Position numbers and translations under genes: made by a program. A stretch of DNA of 64,000 bases from Holophagales bacterium (GTDB lineage: Bacteria > Acidobacteriota > Thermoanaerobaculia > UBA5066). Below, piece by piece: positions 36,869 to 45,204 of this stretch. The stretch lies in assembly GCA_016716705.1 (NCBI GenBank), contig JADJVF010000009.1:129331-193330 (forward strand), written 5' to 3'. The notes under the pieces were generated by a model, which did no database searches, was not told the origin of the DNA, and was given only the letters and a program-made list of their open reading frames with translations. Every line of letters starts with the position of its first letter. Within the stretch, counting starts at the first letter, position 1.

Positions 36869-37297
36869 CTACTTGCCAGCCTTCTCCGCAGCTGGGGCGG
36901 CGGGCTTCGCCTTGGACTTCGGCGCCGTCTTGGCGGCAGTCCCCTTCGAGGTGAGCTTCTCGGTCAGCGTCGTCGGACCCGAGACGGAGACGTACGGCTT
37001 GAGGCTCGCGAACATCTTCTCGCCGATCCCCGCCACCTCCATCAGATCCTCGGCGCGCTTGAAGGGGCCGTTCTTCTCGCGGTGGGCGACGATCTTCCCG
37101 GCGAGCGAGGGGCCGACGCGCGGCAGGCGGGCGAGCTCGTCGGCGGAAGCCTGGTTCACGTTGACGGTCTTCTTCACGATCGCGGTCGCAGGCGCGGCCG
37201 TGGCGTTGTCGGCGGCCGGTGCGGAGGCGGCCGTGGCGAGAAGGGCGACGAGCCCGAGGGCGAGGGCGAACGTACGGGCAGCGTTACGAGCGAACAT
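36869..37297 (-). CDS. ComEA-like helix-hairpin-helix protein
   Basis: 142 residues. A signal peptide (LALGLVALLATAASAPAA) is followed by two HhH motifs (VNVNQASADELARLPRVGPSLAGKIVAHRE and DLMEVAGIGEKMFASLKPYV) and a Lys/Ala/Pro-rich basic tail. ComEA binds incoming dsDNA at the cell surface or in the periplasm during transformation. The ATG is preceded by GGAGAAC. Confidence 0.88.
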   Translation of the reverse strand: MFARNAARTFALALGLVALLATAASAPAADNATAAPATAIVKKTVNVNQASADELARLPRVGPSLAGKIVAHREKNGPFKRAEDLMEVAGIGEKMFASLKPYVSVSGPTTLTEKLTSKGTAAKTAPKSKAKPAAPAAEKAGK

Positions 37298-37815
37298 GGT
37301 GTTCTCCTTCTTTCGTTTCGGTGGGATTGCCCCGGGTCGGGGCGTTGCATTCGGGGCGTCGGTCGGTTTGTCTCTGCCTTCGTGCGGGCGGTCGCGGCCG
37401 GCTACGTTGATGGTCTCTTCGTCATCCAGCTTCTCCTCTCGTTTCGGCTTTCGTTCGGTGTTGCCATGGGTATCGCAACGCGGGTGCCGGAGGGCACTGG
37501 TTGAACCTAAATATCTATGCCAAAGAAACTTAGGTGGAAACGGCGGCGTCGCGGACCTGGTGAATCGACAGGATTCCCTGACGACCCTGATCGGATCCGG
37601 CCGCTCGCGTCCGCTCTCCGTGCGGTTCCCGAAAGCCCCGAACGTTTCCGGGTAGAGGTGACAGAGAATGCTGTCGCTCGGCGTTCCCGACTGGGCGTCC
37701 CTTCTCCGCGCTAAGATGAGACGGTCTCGTACGTGCGGAGGTTCGGAGTGCCGACCGGGTTCCGGTTCATGGGTAGGGAAGCGGACGCACGCCGTGGCGG
37801 CGCGGGGAGCTGCCT
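37298..37815. other. Gene-free stretch between comEA and the LuxR-type regulator
   Basis: About 520 bp with no supportable coding frame on either strand. It has lower GC than its surroundings in part (about 37490-37540) and a 5-bp inverted repeat (CCTAA ... TTAGG, 37507-37534) around an AT-rich core. It must hold the comEA promoter (reading left) and the regulator's promoter (reading right). I see no hairpin terminator or tRNA-like structure. Confidence 0.4.
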
Positions 37816-38451
37816 GTGATCCGGCGGGGCCGTCCAGCGCTCCTCCTCCTCGAGAGCGACCCGTGGAGGCGCGAAAGCCTCGTCCCCTTCCTCACCGAGG
37901 AAGGATTCGAGGTGCGAACGGAGGGTGCCGAAGGAGCGCCCGACCCGGAGTTCATCCTCGTGGGTCTCGGCGATGAACCGGGCTCCCCGGCGACGCGCAT
38001 CGAGCGAATCCGGGCCCGTCATCCCGAGGCAAAGGTCGTGGCCTTCGTCCGGGAGGTGAACGCGCGGACGACGTTCCCCTGCCTGATGGCCGGCGTGAAG
38101 GGGATCCTCCCGCACTCGGCCGGGGCAGGCGAGCTCCGGCACGCGATCCGCTGCATCCGCGAGGGGTCGCTCTGGACGCCGCGCGCCGTCCTCTCCGAGT
38201 GGGTCGAGCGCGTCGCCCGGCTCGGCCTCTCCGCCGGCAACGCCTTCACGCGCTCGGAGCAACGGGTGCTCGAAGCCGTCCGCGAAGAGCTCTCGAACAA
38301 GGACATCGCCCGCCGGCTCGGCGTGACCGAGGCGACGGTGAAGTTCCACGTCGGGAAGCTCCTGAAGAAGACCGGCGCCGCAGACCGCCACGAGCTCGCC
38401 CGGTTCGCGAGCGAGACGCTCCCGGTGCTCTCCGGCGCCGACCTGGCCTAG
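37816..38451 (+). CDS. LuxR/NarL-type regulator with degenerate receiver
   Basis: 211 residues, GTG start. The C-terminal GerE/LuxR helix-turn-helix is clear (FTRSEQRVLEAVREELSNKDIARRLGVTEATVKFHVGKLLKKTGAADRHEL). The N-terminal 120 residues fold like a receiver (LLLLESDPWRRESLVPFLTEEGFEV), but the phosphorylatable Asp is absent (EFILVGLGD where LLDL is expected), and the conserved Lys before the last strand is gone (KGILPH). It is probably a phosphorylation-independent regulator. Confidence 0.82.
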   Translation: MIRRGRPALLLLESDPWRRESLVPFLTEEGFEVRTEGAEGAPDPEFILVGLGDEPGSPATRIERIRARHPEAKVVAFVREVNARTTFPCLMAGVKGILPHSAGAGELRHAIRCIREGSLWTPRAVLSEWVERVARLGLSAGNAFTRSEQRVLEAVREELSNKDIARRLGVTEATVKFHVGKLLKKTGAADRHELARFASETLPVLSGADLA

Positions 38452-38475
38452 ACCAGGGGCTAGTCCCCGCTGGTC
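38451..38475 (+). terminator. Hairpin directly after the regulator
   Basis: GACCAGGGG pairs with CCC(CG)CTGGTC, overlapping the regulator's TAG. The stem is about 9 bp with a 2-nt bulge and a 5-nt loop. There is no T-run. Confidence 0.4.
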
Positions 38476-38621
38476 CCCGGGCGAATCTCTGTCTCAACCA
38501 TTCTCTGCGCCCTTCTAGACCGGAAGAGCGTGGCCTGGCCGGCGATTTGGAGACATATTCTCTTCAGTCCCGGAGGCCCGGAGCCTCGCACTCCTCCAAA
38601 GGGACTCTCACTCCTCCGCAC

Positions 38622-38664
38622 GGGGCGGTTGCGCGGGCCGGTGCAACCGCCCCCCTCTTTTTTT
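38622..38664 (+). terminator. Strong intrinsic terminator
   Basis: A perfect 11-bp stem (GGGGCGGTTGC with GCAACCGCCCC), a 10-nt loop and seven consecutive T at 38658-38664. It lies about 170 bp after the regulator gene and after another hairpin, so it may end a longer regulator transcript or an independent small RNA. Confidence 0.75.
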
Positions 38665-38680
38665 CGGAGGAGTCCCCGCC

Positions 38681-38714
38681 GTCCCCGAACCCGTGCCGTC
38701 CCCGAACCCGTGCC
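38681..38714. repeat. Tandem 17-bp direct repeat
   Basis: GTCCCCGAACCCGTGCC occurs twice head to tail (38681-38697 and 38698-38714), running directly into the palindrome that begins at 38708. Confidence 0.8.
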
Positions 38715-38768
38715 AGGCGTGAAACCGTGTATTGTTAAAAACAATACACGGTTTCACGCCTGGCACGG
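38708..38768. repeat. REP-like perfect palindrome, 29-bp arms
   Basis: The arms 38708-38736 and 38740-38768 are exact reverse complements around a 3-nt loop (AAA). The arm begins CCGTGCCAGGCGTGAAACCG. A one-armed copy with one mismatch is at 28110-28133. Long palindromes of this kind are mobilised by REP-associated IS200-like tyrosine transposases. No such transposase is in the window. Confidence 0.85.
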
Positions 38769-38820
38769 TCGTTCGTCGGCGTCCGGTGGCATCGGCGGCA
38801 TCCCTTACACTCCCGGGCCG

Positions 38821-39672
38821 ATGCCGTCCGCGCGGGACTTTCTCTCCCTCGTCGTCTTCGCCCACACCGTCTTCGCCCTGCCGTTCGCGCTCCTCTCGGC
38901 GGTCCTGGCCGCGGGCGGGGTCCCGGACGGGCGGACGCTCCTCTGGATCCTCGTCGCCATGGTGGGCGCCCGCTCGGCGGCGATGTCGTTCAACCGGATC
39001 GTCGACCGGCGCATCGACGCGAAGAATCCGCGGACCGCGCGCAGCGAGATCCCCGCCGGGGTCGTCTCGCCCGCCGCCGCCGCCCTCTTCTGCGCCGGCT
39101 CGGCCGCCCTCTTCGTCCTCGCCGCCGCGCAGCTGAACCGCCTCTGCCTGGTCCTCTCGCCCGTCGCCCTCGCGATCGTCCTCGGCTACTCGTACGCCAA
39201 GCGGGTCACCCCCTTCGCCCACCTCTTCCTCGGCCTCGCCCTCGCCATCGCTCCCGTCGGGGCGTGGGTCGCGGTGACGGGCGCCTTCGCCCTTCCGCCC
39301 GTCCTTCTCGGCTTCGCCGTCCTCTTCTGGGTTGCGGGCTTCGACGTCATCTACAGCCTCCAGGACGAGGAGTTCGACCGGGCCGAGGGGCTCCGCTCCA
39401 TTCCGGCGCGCTTCGGGGCCGCGCGGGCGCTCCAGATCGCCCGCCTCTTCCACGGGGCGACCCTCGTCCTCCTCTACGCCGTCTTCCTCGCGGTCTCGGG
39501 CGGCTGGCTCTTCGGCGCGGCGGTCGTCGTCGCCGGGCTCTTTCTCGTCCGGCAGCACCGGCTCGTCTCCCCGGGCGACCTCTCCCGCGTAGACGCCGCC
39601 TTCTTCACCGCGAACGGATGGCTCTCCGTCGCCGTCTTCGTTCTCGGCGCGGCCGACGTCCTCCTGCGGTAA
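38821..39672 (+). CDS. UbiA-family prenyltransferase
   Basis: 283 residues, about eight helices. Both Mg-prenyl-diphosphate motifs are present: NRIVDRRID (NxxxDxxxD) and DVIYSLQDEEFD. Size and motifs fit 4-hydroxybenzoate polyprenyltransferase or its futalosine-pathway counterpart MqnP, that is, quinone synthesis. ATG 38821 is favoured, with TACACT nine bases upstream, because residues before it are repeat-derived. Confidence 0.87.
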   Translation: MPSARDFLSLVVFAHTVFALPFALLSAVLAAGGVPDGRTLLWILVAMVGARSAAMSFNRIVDRRIDAKNPRTARSEIPAGVVSPAAAALFCAGSAALFVLAAAQLNRLCLVLSPVALAIVLGYSYAKRVTPFAHLFLGLALAIAPVGAWVAVTGAFALPPVLLGFAVLFWVAGFDVIYSLQDEEFDRAEGLRSIPARFGAARALQIARLFHGATLVLLYAVFLAVSGGWLFGAAVVVAGLFLVRQHRLVSPGDLSRVDAAFFTANGWLSVAVFVLGAADVLLR

Positions 39673-39684
39673 CCTTCCGGCTCC

Positions 39685-40344
39685 GTGGGAGCTCCCAGCG
39701 CCGAGAAGTTTCCTCTCAGGCACATTGCGATCGAGGGACCGATCGGCGTCGGGAAGACTTCGCTCGCCGGGCTCCTCGCCAAGCGCTTCTCCGGCACGCA
39801 GGTCCTCGAGGACGTCAAGAACCCGTTCCTCGCCGACTTCTACGACGGGCGCAAGGGCGCGGCGTTCCAGACGCAGATCTACTTCCTGCTCTCGCGCTAC
39901 GGCCAGCAGCAGGAGATCGCGCAGATGGACCTCTTCAAGGAGCTCGTCATCGCCGACTACACGTTCGCCAAGGACAAGATCTTCGCGAACCTGACGCTCA
40001 GCGACGAGGAGATGCGGCTCTACGAAAAGGTCTGGGCGCCGCTCTCCGAAGCGCTCCCGAAACCCGACATCGTCATCCACCTGACGGCGAGCGTCGACAC
40101 CTGTCTCGCCCGGATCAAGCTGCGCGCCCGGTCCTTCGAGAAGTCGATCACGGCCGACTACCTCAGGCAGCTCACCGAGGCCTACAACTACTTCTTCCAC
40201 CACTATCGCGAGACCCCGCTTCTCGTCGTGGACACGAACCAGATAGACTTCGTGAAACGGAAGGAGGATCTGGAGGACCTGATCCGCCAGATCACCCGGC
40301 CGTTCCGCGGTACCCAGTTCTACGTGCCGCGCGGATCCCGCTAG
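39685..40344 (+). CDS. Deoxynucleoside kinase
   Basis: 219 residues from GTG. The P-loop is IEGPIGVGKTSLAGLLAKRF. DYTFAKDKIFANL is the substrate-site segment of the dGK/dAK family. The lid is KLRARSFEKSITADYL. It phosphorylates deoxynucleosides for salvage. It follows ubiA by 12 bp. The panBCD operon begins 160 bp downstream. Confidence 0.85.
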   Translation: MGAPSAEKFPLRHIAIEGPIGVGKTSLAGLLAKRFSGTQVLEDVKNPFLADFYDGRKGAAFQTQIYFLLSRYGQQQEIAQMDLFKELVIADYTFAKDKIFANLTLSDEEMRLYEKVWAPLSEALPKPDIVIHLTASVDTCLARIKLRARSFEKSITADYLRQLTEAYNYFFHHYRETPLLVVDTNQIDFVKRKEDLEDLIRQITRPFRGTQFYVPRGSR

Positions 40345-40503
40345 GGACCGCGACGGCGGACACGGAAGGCGCGAGAAGGGCCGGACCCGGCGAAGCGGAC
40401 GATCCCGAGAGGGACGGCCGACCCCCGCCGAGAGAAAGGCTCTCCCGTTGGCCGCACGCGCGGGCTCCTGCCCCGCTCGTCGCCTCCCGTGCGGGAGGTT
40501 GCC

Positions 40504-41433
40504 ATGACCAAGGGACAGACCACGAGCCTGGCGACGGGAGCCTCGAGCCCCGAAACGCCGAATGCTCCCAGGCTCACGGCCCCGGCTCTTCGCGCGCTCA
40601 AGGGGCGCCGGAAGATCGCGGCCCTCACCGCCTACGACGCCCCGACGGCCGCGCTCCTCGACGCCGCGGGGGTCGACCTCCTCCTCGTCGGCGACTCGAT
40701 CGAGATGGTCGTCTACGGCGCGCCCGACACGCTCGGCGCCACGCTCGACCGGATGGTCGCCCACGCGAAGGCGGTGTCGGGAGCGGCGAAGCGGGCGCTC
40801 GTCGTCGGCGACCTGCCGTACCTCACCTACCACACGACGCCCGAGGAGGCCGTGCGCAACGCGGCGCGCTTCGTCGTCGAGGGCGGATGCCGGGCCGTGA
40901 AGCTCGAGGGCGGCGTTCAGCGGCTCCCGATGATCAGGGCGATCCTCTCGGCCGAGATCCCGGTCATGGGGCACCTCGGCCTGACGCCGCAGTCGGTGAA
41001 CGCCCTCGGCGGCTTCAAGGTCCAGGGGCGGCGGGCCACGGAGGCGCGGCGGCTCCTCGACGAGGCGAAGAAGCTCGTCGACGCCGGCATCTTCGCCCTC
41101 GTCCTCGAATGCGTTCCCGCCGACGTCGCCGCGCGGATCACGGAAGCGATTCCCGTTCCGACGATCGGCATCGGCGCCGGGGCCGGGTGCGACGGGCAGA
41201 TCCTCGTCTTCCACGACCTCGTCGGCCTGACGGTGCCGGGCGCCCGCACGCCCCGCTTCGTCCGCCGCTACGCGGACGTCGGCGAGATCGTCCGGAAGGC
41301 GGCGGCCGACTACGTCGCCGACGTCCGGAGCGGGAGCTTCCCGTCGGAAGCCGAGTCCTTCGCGTCCGACCCCGTAGACCCGGCCGACGCCGCTCCGGTC
41401 GTCCTCTACGCCGCGGGAGTCCAGCGCCGGTGA
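40504..41433 (+). CDS. panB: Ketopantoate hydroxymethyltransferase PanB
   Basis: 309 residues. ATG 40504 has GGGAGG 6 nt upstream. Motifs: LTAYDAPTAALLDAAGVDLLLVGDS (with metal Asp), VKLEGG, MGHLGLTPQSVNALGGFKVQG, VLECVP and TIGIGAGAGCDGQILVFHDL. It adds a hydroxymethyl group from methylene-THF to ketoisovalerate, the first committed step to pantothenate. It is first of a tight panB-panC-panD operon. About 25 extra residues precede the conserved core. Confidence 0.95.
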   Translation: MTKGQTTSLATGASSPETPNAPRLTAPALRALKGRRKIAALTAYDAPTAALLDAAGVDLLLVGDSIEMVVYGAPDTLGATLDRMVAHAKAVSGAAKRALVVGDLPYLTYHTTPEEAVRNAARFVVEGGCRAVKLEGGVQRLPMIRAILSAEIPVMGHLGLTPQSVNALGGFKVQGRRATEARRLLDEAKKLVDAGIFALVLECVPADVAARITEAIPVPTIGIGAGAGCDGQILVFHDLVGLTVPGARTPRFVRRYADVGEIVRKAAADYVADVRSGSFPSEAESFASDPVDPADAAPVVLYAAGVQRR

Positions 41434-42275
41434 AGACCGTCACGAACGTCTTCGACCTCCGGAGCACCCTCGGCGCCTGGCGCGAGAAGGGGCAACGCAT
41501 CGCGTTCGTCCCGACGATGGGGGCGCTCCACGCCGGGCACCTCGCCCTCGTCGACCACGCGCGCAAGTCGGCCGGAAAGGTCGTCGTCTCCATCTTCGTC
41601 AACCCCACGCAGTTCGGGCCCGGGGAAGACTTCGAGCGCTACCCGCGCGACCTCGAGGCCGACGCGGAGAAGCTCCGCGACGCCGGGGTCGACCTTCTCT
41701 TCGCCCCGCCGGTCGACGTGATCTACCCGCCCGGCTTCGCTACGACGGTCCACGTCGCCGGCGTCTCCGAGGGGATGGAGGGGGCGCGTCGCCCCGGGCA
41801 CTTCGACGGCGTCGCCACCGTCGTCGCGCGCCTGCTGTGCCTCGTCCTCCCCGACGTCGCCGTCTTCGGCCAGAAGGACGCCCAGCAGTGCGCCGTCGTG
41901 ATGCGCCTCGTGGCGGACCTCGGCCTGCCGGTGGAGGTCCGGGTCGCGCCGACCGTCCGCGAGGCCGACGGCCTCGCGTTGTCGTCGCGCAATGCCTACC
42001 TGACTGCCGCCGAGCGAACGGCCGCCCCCGCCCTCTTCCGCGCCCTCCTCGTCGCCCAGCTCGTCCACGAGCTGGGGGAGAAGAAACCGGAGAAAGTCCT
42101 CAAAGCGTTCCGGCTCGCCCTCGAGACCGAGCCCCTCATCTCCCTCGACTCCGCCGACCTCGTCGACGCCGCCACGATGCGGCCCGTCGAGAAGATCGAC
42201 CGCTCCGTCCTCCTCGCCGCGGCCGTGAAGCTCGGCCGGACCCGTCTCATCGACAACGTCGTCTTCGGGGGGTGA
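41430..42275 (+). CDS. panC: Pantothenate synthetase PanC
   Basis: 281 residues from GTG overlapping the panB stop. Signatures: VPTMGALHAGHLALVDHA (HxGH-type), FVNPTQFGPGEDFERYPR, FGQKDAQQCAVVMRLVADL and READGLALSSRNAYL. It joins pantoate and beta-alanine with ATP. The next gene begins 3 bp after the stop. Confidence 0.96.
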   Translation: MKTVTNVFDLRSTLGAWREKGQRIAFVPTMGALHAGHLALVDHARKSAGKVVVSIFVNPTQFGPGEDFERYPRDLEADAEKLRDAGVDLLFAPPVDVIYPPGFATTVHVAGVSEGMEGARRPGHFDGVATVVARLLCLVLPDVAVFGQKDAQQCAVVMRLVADLGLPVEVRVAPTVREADGLALSSRNAYLTAAERTAAPALFRALLVAQLVHELGEKKPEKVLKAFRLALETEPLISLDSADLVDAATMRPVEKIDRSVLLAAAVKLGRTRLIDNVVFGG

Positions 42276-42278
42276 ACC

Positions 42279-42695
42279 ATGAAGCTCACGATGCTCAAGG
42301 CCAAGATCCACCGCGCCACCGTCACCTGCGCCCACCTCGACTACGAGGGCTCCGTCACGATCGACCGGACGCTCCTGACCGCCGCGGGAATCCTCCCGTA
42401 CGAACGTGTTGAGATTTACAACGTTACGAGGGGGACCCGTCTCGCGACCTACGCCATCGAGGGGGAAGCGGGGTCGGGAGCCATCGAGATCAACGGTGCC
42501 GCCGCCCACCTGGCCGGCCCGGGAGACCTCGTCATCCTGGCCTCCTACTGCGAAATGACCCCCGAGGAGGCCCCTTTTCACCGTCCGAGCCTCGTTTTCG
42601 TCGACGAACGGAACCGGATCGCCGGGCTGAAGACGGCCGAAACGCCCCATACCCTCCCGTCCGGAGTCTGTGGCGAGAAGTCACTTTCCGCTTGA
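42279..42695 (+). CDS. panD: Aspartate 1-decarboxylase PanD
   Basis: 138 residues. The self-cleavage site is Gly-Ser in DYEGSVTID, giving the pyruvoyl group. TRGTRLATYAIEG and the closing FVDERNRI are also typical. It makes beta-alanine for PanC. With panB and panC the pantothenate branch is complete in one operon. The Cys/Ser-rich last 15 residues extend beyond the usual end. Confidence 0.95.
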   Translation: MKLTMLKAKIHRATVTCAHLDYEGSVTIDRTLLTAAGILPYERVEIYNVTRGTRLATYAIEGEAGSGAIEINGAAAHLAGPGDLVILASYCEMTPEEAPFHRPSLVFVDERNRIAGLKTAETPHTLPSGVCGEKSLSA

Positions 42696-42988
42696 ATTGG
42701 CTCGCAGAAGGGGTTTAGAGTCTCGCGCAGCCCGTGGTCTTCCTTGGTCCTACCCCAGGAATCCTCGATCGGCTCCAGGATTTCTCGCGTTTGAGGAGGG
42801 TTCAGTCCATTCCCAGTTTCCGGGGTCCCGTAGGGGAAACGACCCCACCGCAGCCTCCTGAAGTCCCGGAGCCGGTAAACAGTTCCCCGCGTCCCTCGTA
42901 CGCGGGCTCTCTTGGTGTGCGCCAGGGAGTCCCGCTCCACGTGAGCTCGATCTCCTGAGACCAGGAGACCACGGAGTTAAGAAAAGTC
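42696..42988. other. Gene-free stretch before the zinc-ribbon gene
   Basis: 293 bp, less GC-rich than its neighbours, with no believable frame. It holds GGGGTC/GACCCC near 42824-42855 and a 7-bp hairpin (TCTCCTG/CAGGAGA, 42951-42968) just before the next gene. It looks like a long 5' leader with an A-rich translation start (TTAAGAAAAGTCATG). I recognise no known riboswitch. Confidence 0.4.
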
Positions 42989-43282
42989 ATGTATACCGAC
43001 AAGTCCATCCCCTGCATCGACTGCGGCGCCCCCTTCATCTTCACGGCGAACGAGCAGGAGTTCTACGCTCAGAAGGGCTTCTCCAACGAGCCCAAGCGCT
43101 GCAAGATCTGCCGCGACAAGCGGAAGAACTCCGGCATGGGCGACGGCGGCTCCCGCCAGCTGTTCAGCGTCACCTGCGACGCGTGCGGCAAGGCGACCCA
43201 GGTTCCGTTCAACCCGACCAACGGCAAGCCGGTCTACTGCCGCGACTGCTACCGCGATCGCCGCACCGGCATGGGCCGCTGA
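42989..43282 (+). CDS. Small double zinc-ribbon protein (zf-trcl type)
   Basis: 97 residues. The first ribbon is CIDCGAPFIFTANEQEFYAQKGF ... CKICRDKRK. The second is CDACGKATQVPFNP ... YCRDCYRDRR. The family is abundant in GC-rich bacteria and often highly expressed, but has no established role. A nucleic-acid or stress function is usually guessed. A hairpin terminator follows. Confidence 0.85.
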   Translation: MYTDKSIPCIDCGAPFIFTANEQEFYAQKGFSNEPKRCKICRDKRKNSGMGDGGSRQLFSVTCDACGKATQVPFNPTNGKPVYCRDCYRDRRTGMGR

Positions 43283-43318
43283 TCTAGAAGAACGGTCCAA
43301 AAACACGGGCTATTCGGG

Positions 43319-43338
43319 GGCGGGCTTTCGGGCCCGCC
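43319..43338 (+). terminator. Hairpin after the zinc-ribbon gene
   Basis: GGCGGGC pairs with GCCCGCC (6-nt loop), followed by TTCGTCTTTGTT, a weak T-rich tail. It lies 37 bp after the stop. Confidence 0.6.
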
Positions 43339-43419
43339 TTCGTCTTTGTTGGCGTGCCGTCTATTTCGGCGCTCGACGCCGCCCGCCCCGGGGGCGACAC
43401 TCGCGCCGGAGGCACCGGC

Positions 43420-44601
43420 ATGAACGAGACGAGAGTCCCCGGCTTCGGAACCCTCTGCATCCACGCGGGGCAGGAGCCGGAGCCGGTCACGGGAGCCGTC
43501 TCCGTCCCGATCTTCCAGACCTCCACCTACGCGCAGGACGCCCTCGGCTCTCCCCGCGCCGGCTTCGAGTACGCGCGGTCGAAGAACCCGACCCGGCTTG
43601 CCCTCGAGGAGCTTCTCGCGGCCCTCGAAGGGGGCGCCGCCGCCCACGCCTTCGCCTCGGGCCAGGCCGCGCTCTCCGGTCTCGCGACGGCGCACCTGCG
43701 GAGCGGCGACCACGTCGTCGTCAGCCGCGGGAGCTACGGAGGCACCTGGCGCTACTTCACGAAGGTCCTCGCGAACTTCGGCGTCACCTTCTCGTGGGTC
43801 GACACGACCGACCTCGACGCCGTCCGCGCCGCGCTCGGGCCCGCCACCCGGATGCTCTTCGTCGAGACCCCCGCGAACCCGACGATGGAGCTCTCCGACC
43901 TCGCGGCCCTCGCCGGGATCGCCCGCGAGGCCACGGCCCGCGCGGGAGCGAAGGTCCGCCTCGCGGTCGACAACACCTTCGCGACCCCCTTCTTCCAGCG
44001 TCCCCTCGCCCTCGGGGCCGATGCCGTCGTCCACTCCACGACGAAGTACCTGAACGGCCACTCTGACTCCGTCGGCGGCGCCGTCGTCTCGGCGACGGCC
44101 GAGGACGCAGCCCGCGTCGGCTTCGTCCAGAACGCGGCCGGGGCGATCCTCTCCCCGTTCGACTCCTTCCTCGTCACCCGCGGCATCAAGACGCTCGCCG
44201 TCCGCATGCGCGCCCACGACGACAACGGCCGCGCCGTCGCCGTCTTCCTCGCCGTCCACCCGGCCGTGAAAGCGGTCTTCTACCCGGGTCTTCCTTCCCA
44301 CCCGCAGCATGCCCTCGCCACGCGCCAGCTGTCGGGCTTCGGCGGCATGCTCTCGTTCGACCTCGGCTCCCGGGACGCCGCGAAGCGCTTCCTCGACCGC
44401 CTCCGCCTCTTCACCCTCGCCGAGTCGCTCGGCGGCGTCGAGAGCCTCGCGGGCCACCCCGCCTCCATGTCCCACGGCAGCCTCTCCCCCGAGGAGCGCG
44501 CCGCGCGCGGCATCACCGACGGCCTCGTCCGGTTGTCGGTCGGGATCGAAGACGTCGACGATCTGCTCGCCGACCTGGCGCGGGGGCTGGAGGGGGAGTA
44601 A
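43420..44601 (+). CDS. Cystathionine gamma-synthase/lyase family PLP enzyme
   Basis: 393 residues. ATG 43420 is used, with GGAGG 7 nt upstream. In-frame codons before it lack family sequence. Motifs: GTLCIHAGQEPEP, SVPIFQTSTYAQ, YARSKNPTRLALE, ASGQAALSG, VETPANPTMEL, the PLP Lys in STTKYLNGHSD, and GGMLSFDL near the end. The family covers MetB, MetC, CTH and methionine gamma-lyase. The sequence alone does not separate these, and no met genes adjoin it. Confidence 0.9.
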   Translation: MNETRVPGFGTLCIHAGQEPEPVTGAVSVPIFQTSTYAQDALGSPRAGFEYARSKNPTRLALEELLAALEGGAAAHAFASGQAALSGLATAHLRSGDHVVVSRGSYGGTWRYFTKVLANFGVTFSWVDTTDLDAVRAALGPATRMLFVETPANPTMELSDLAALAGIAREATARAGAKVRLAVDNTFATPFFQRPLALGADAVVHSTTKYLNGHSDSVGGAVVSATAEDAARVGFVQNAAGAILSPFDSFLVTRGIKTLAVRMRAHDDNGRAVAVFLAVHPAVKAVFYPGLPSHPQHALATRQLSGFGGMLSFDLGSRDAAKRFLDRLRLFTLAESLGGVESLAGHPASMSHGSLSPEERAARGITDGLVRLSVGIEDVDDLLADLARGLEGE

Positions 44602-44604
44602 GCG

Positions 44605-45204
44605 CTACCGCCGCTCTCTGACGAGGAGATCCTCGAGTTCTGCGGAGAGCTTCCTGCCCCGGGCGAACCCGCGCTCCTCTATGAGTCGAACCGCGTCCCT
44701 GGCTTCGTCAACGTCCTCGGAAGTGGCCTCGCGCAGGAGAGCGCGGATGTCATCGAGGTCCTGGGGGCGGTCACGGTCGTTGCGCGCAAGCGCCTTCATA
44801 GCGACCAGGTGCCCCGTTCGGGCAACGGGGACGGAGAGACCCGGCACGAGCTCGATTTCCTCGGCCCTGTTCACCACCTCGGGCTCGATTCCGGAGGAGG
44901 CAAAGAGCAGGTCCACGAAGATCCCGCGGGCTCTCTCGTCGGACGAATGAAGACGCGCCGTCGCGAGGCGGTGCCGGGCAGCCTGCTCGACCACCGAGAC
45001 GACGGAAAAGCCGTGAACCTGGAGACGGTAGAGAGCCGCTTCGGCGGCGTCGTCGTCGTCCACCGCGACGGCCAGGTCGACGTCGCGGGTCGTTCGCGGC
45101 TCTGCCCTGGCGCTCACGGCGAGACCGCCGACGACGGCCCACCGAAGGCCGGTTGCGCGAAGTGCGCGGGCCGCGGCGTGGAGCGCCGCCTCGAGGGACG
45201 TCAC
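44605..45204 (-). CDS. Nucleotidyltransferase of AbiEii/MNT type
   Basis: 199 residues from GTG 45204. The NTase core is WAVVGGLAVSARAEPRTTRDVDLAV with the GG and the DxD metal pair, followed by helical HLVAMKALARNDRDRPQDLDDIRALL. Such proteins act as toxins or antitoxins that nucleotidylate tRNA or proteins, or as housekeeping-like orphans. The GTG overlaps the stop of the small upstream gene (GTGA), so the pair is translationally coupled, as in toxin-antitoxin modules. Confidence 0.8.
   Translation of the reverse strand: MTSLEAALHAAARALRATGLRWAVVGGLAVSARAEPRTTRDVDLAVAVDDDDAAEAALYRLQVHGFSVVSVVEQAARHRLATARLHSSDERARGIFVDLLFASSGIEPEVVNRAEEIELVPGLSVPVARTGHLVAMKALARNDRDRPQDLDDIRALLREATSEDVDEARDAVRLIEERGFARGRKLSAELEDLLVRERR

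Noticed and set aside
37298..37815. Small genes in the gap after comEA
   Set aside because: Possible frames are under 70 codons, lack ribosome binding sites and have biased composition in all phases.
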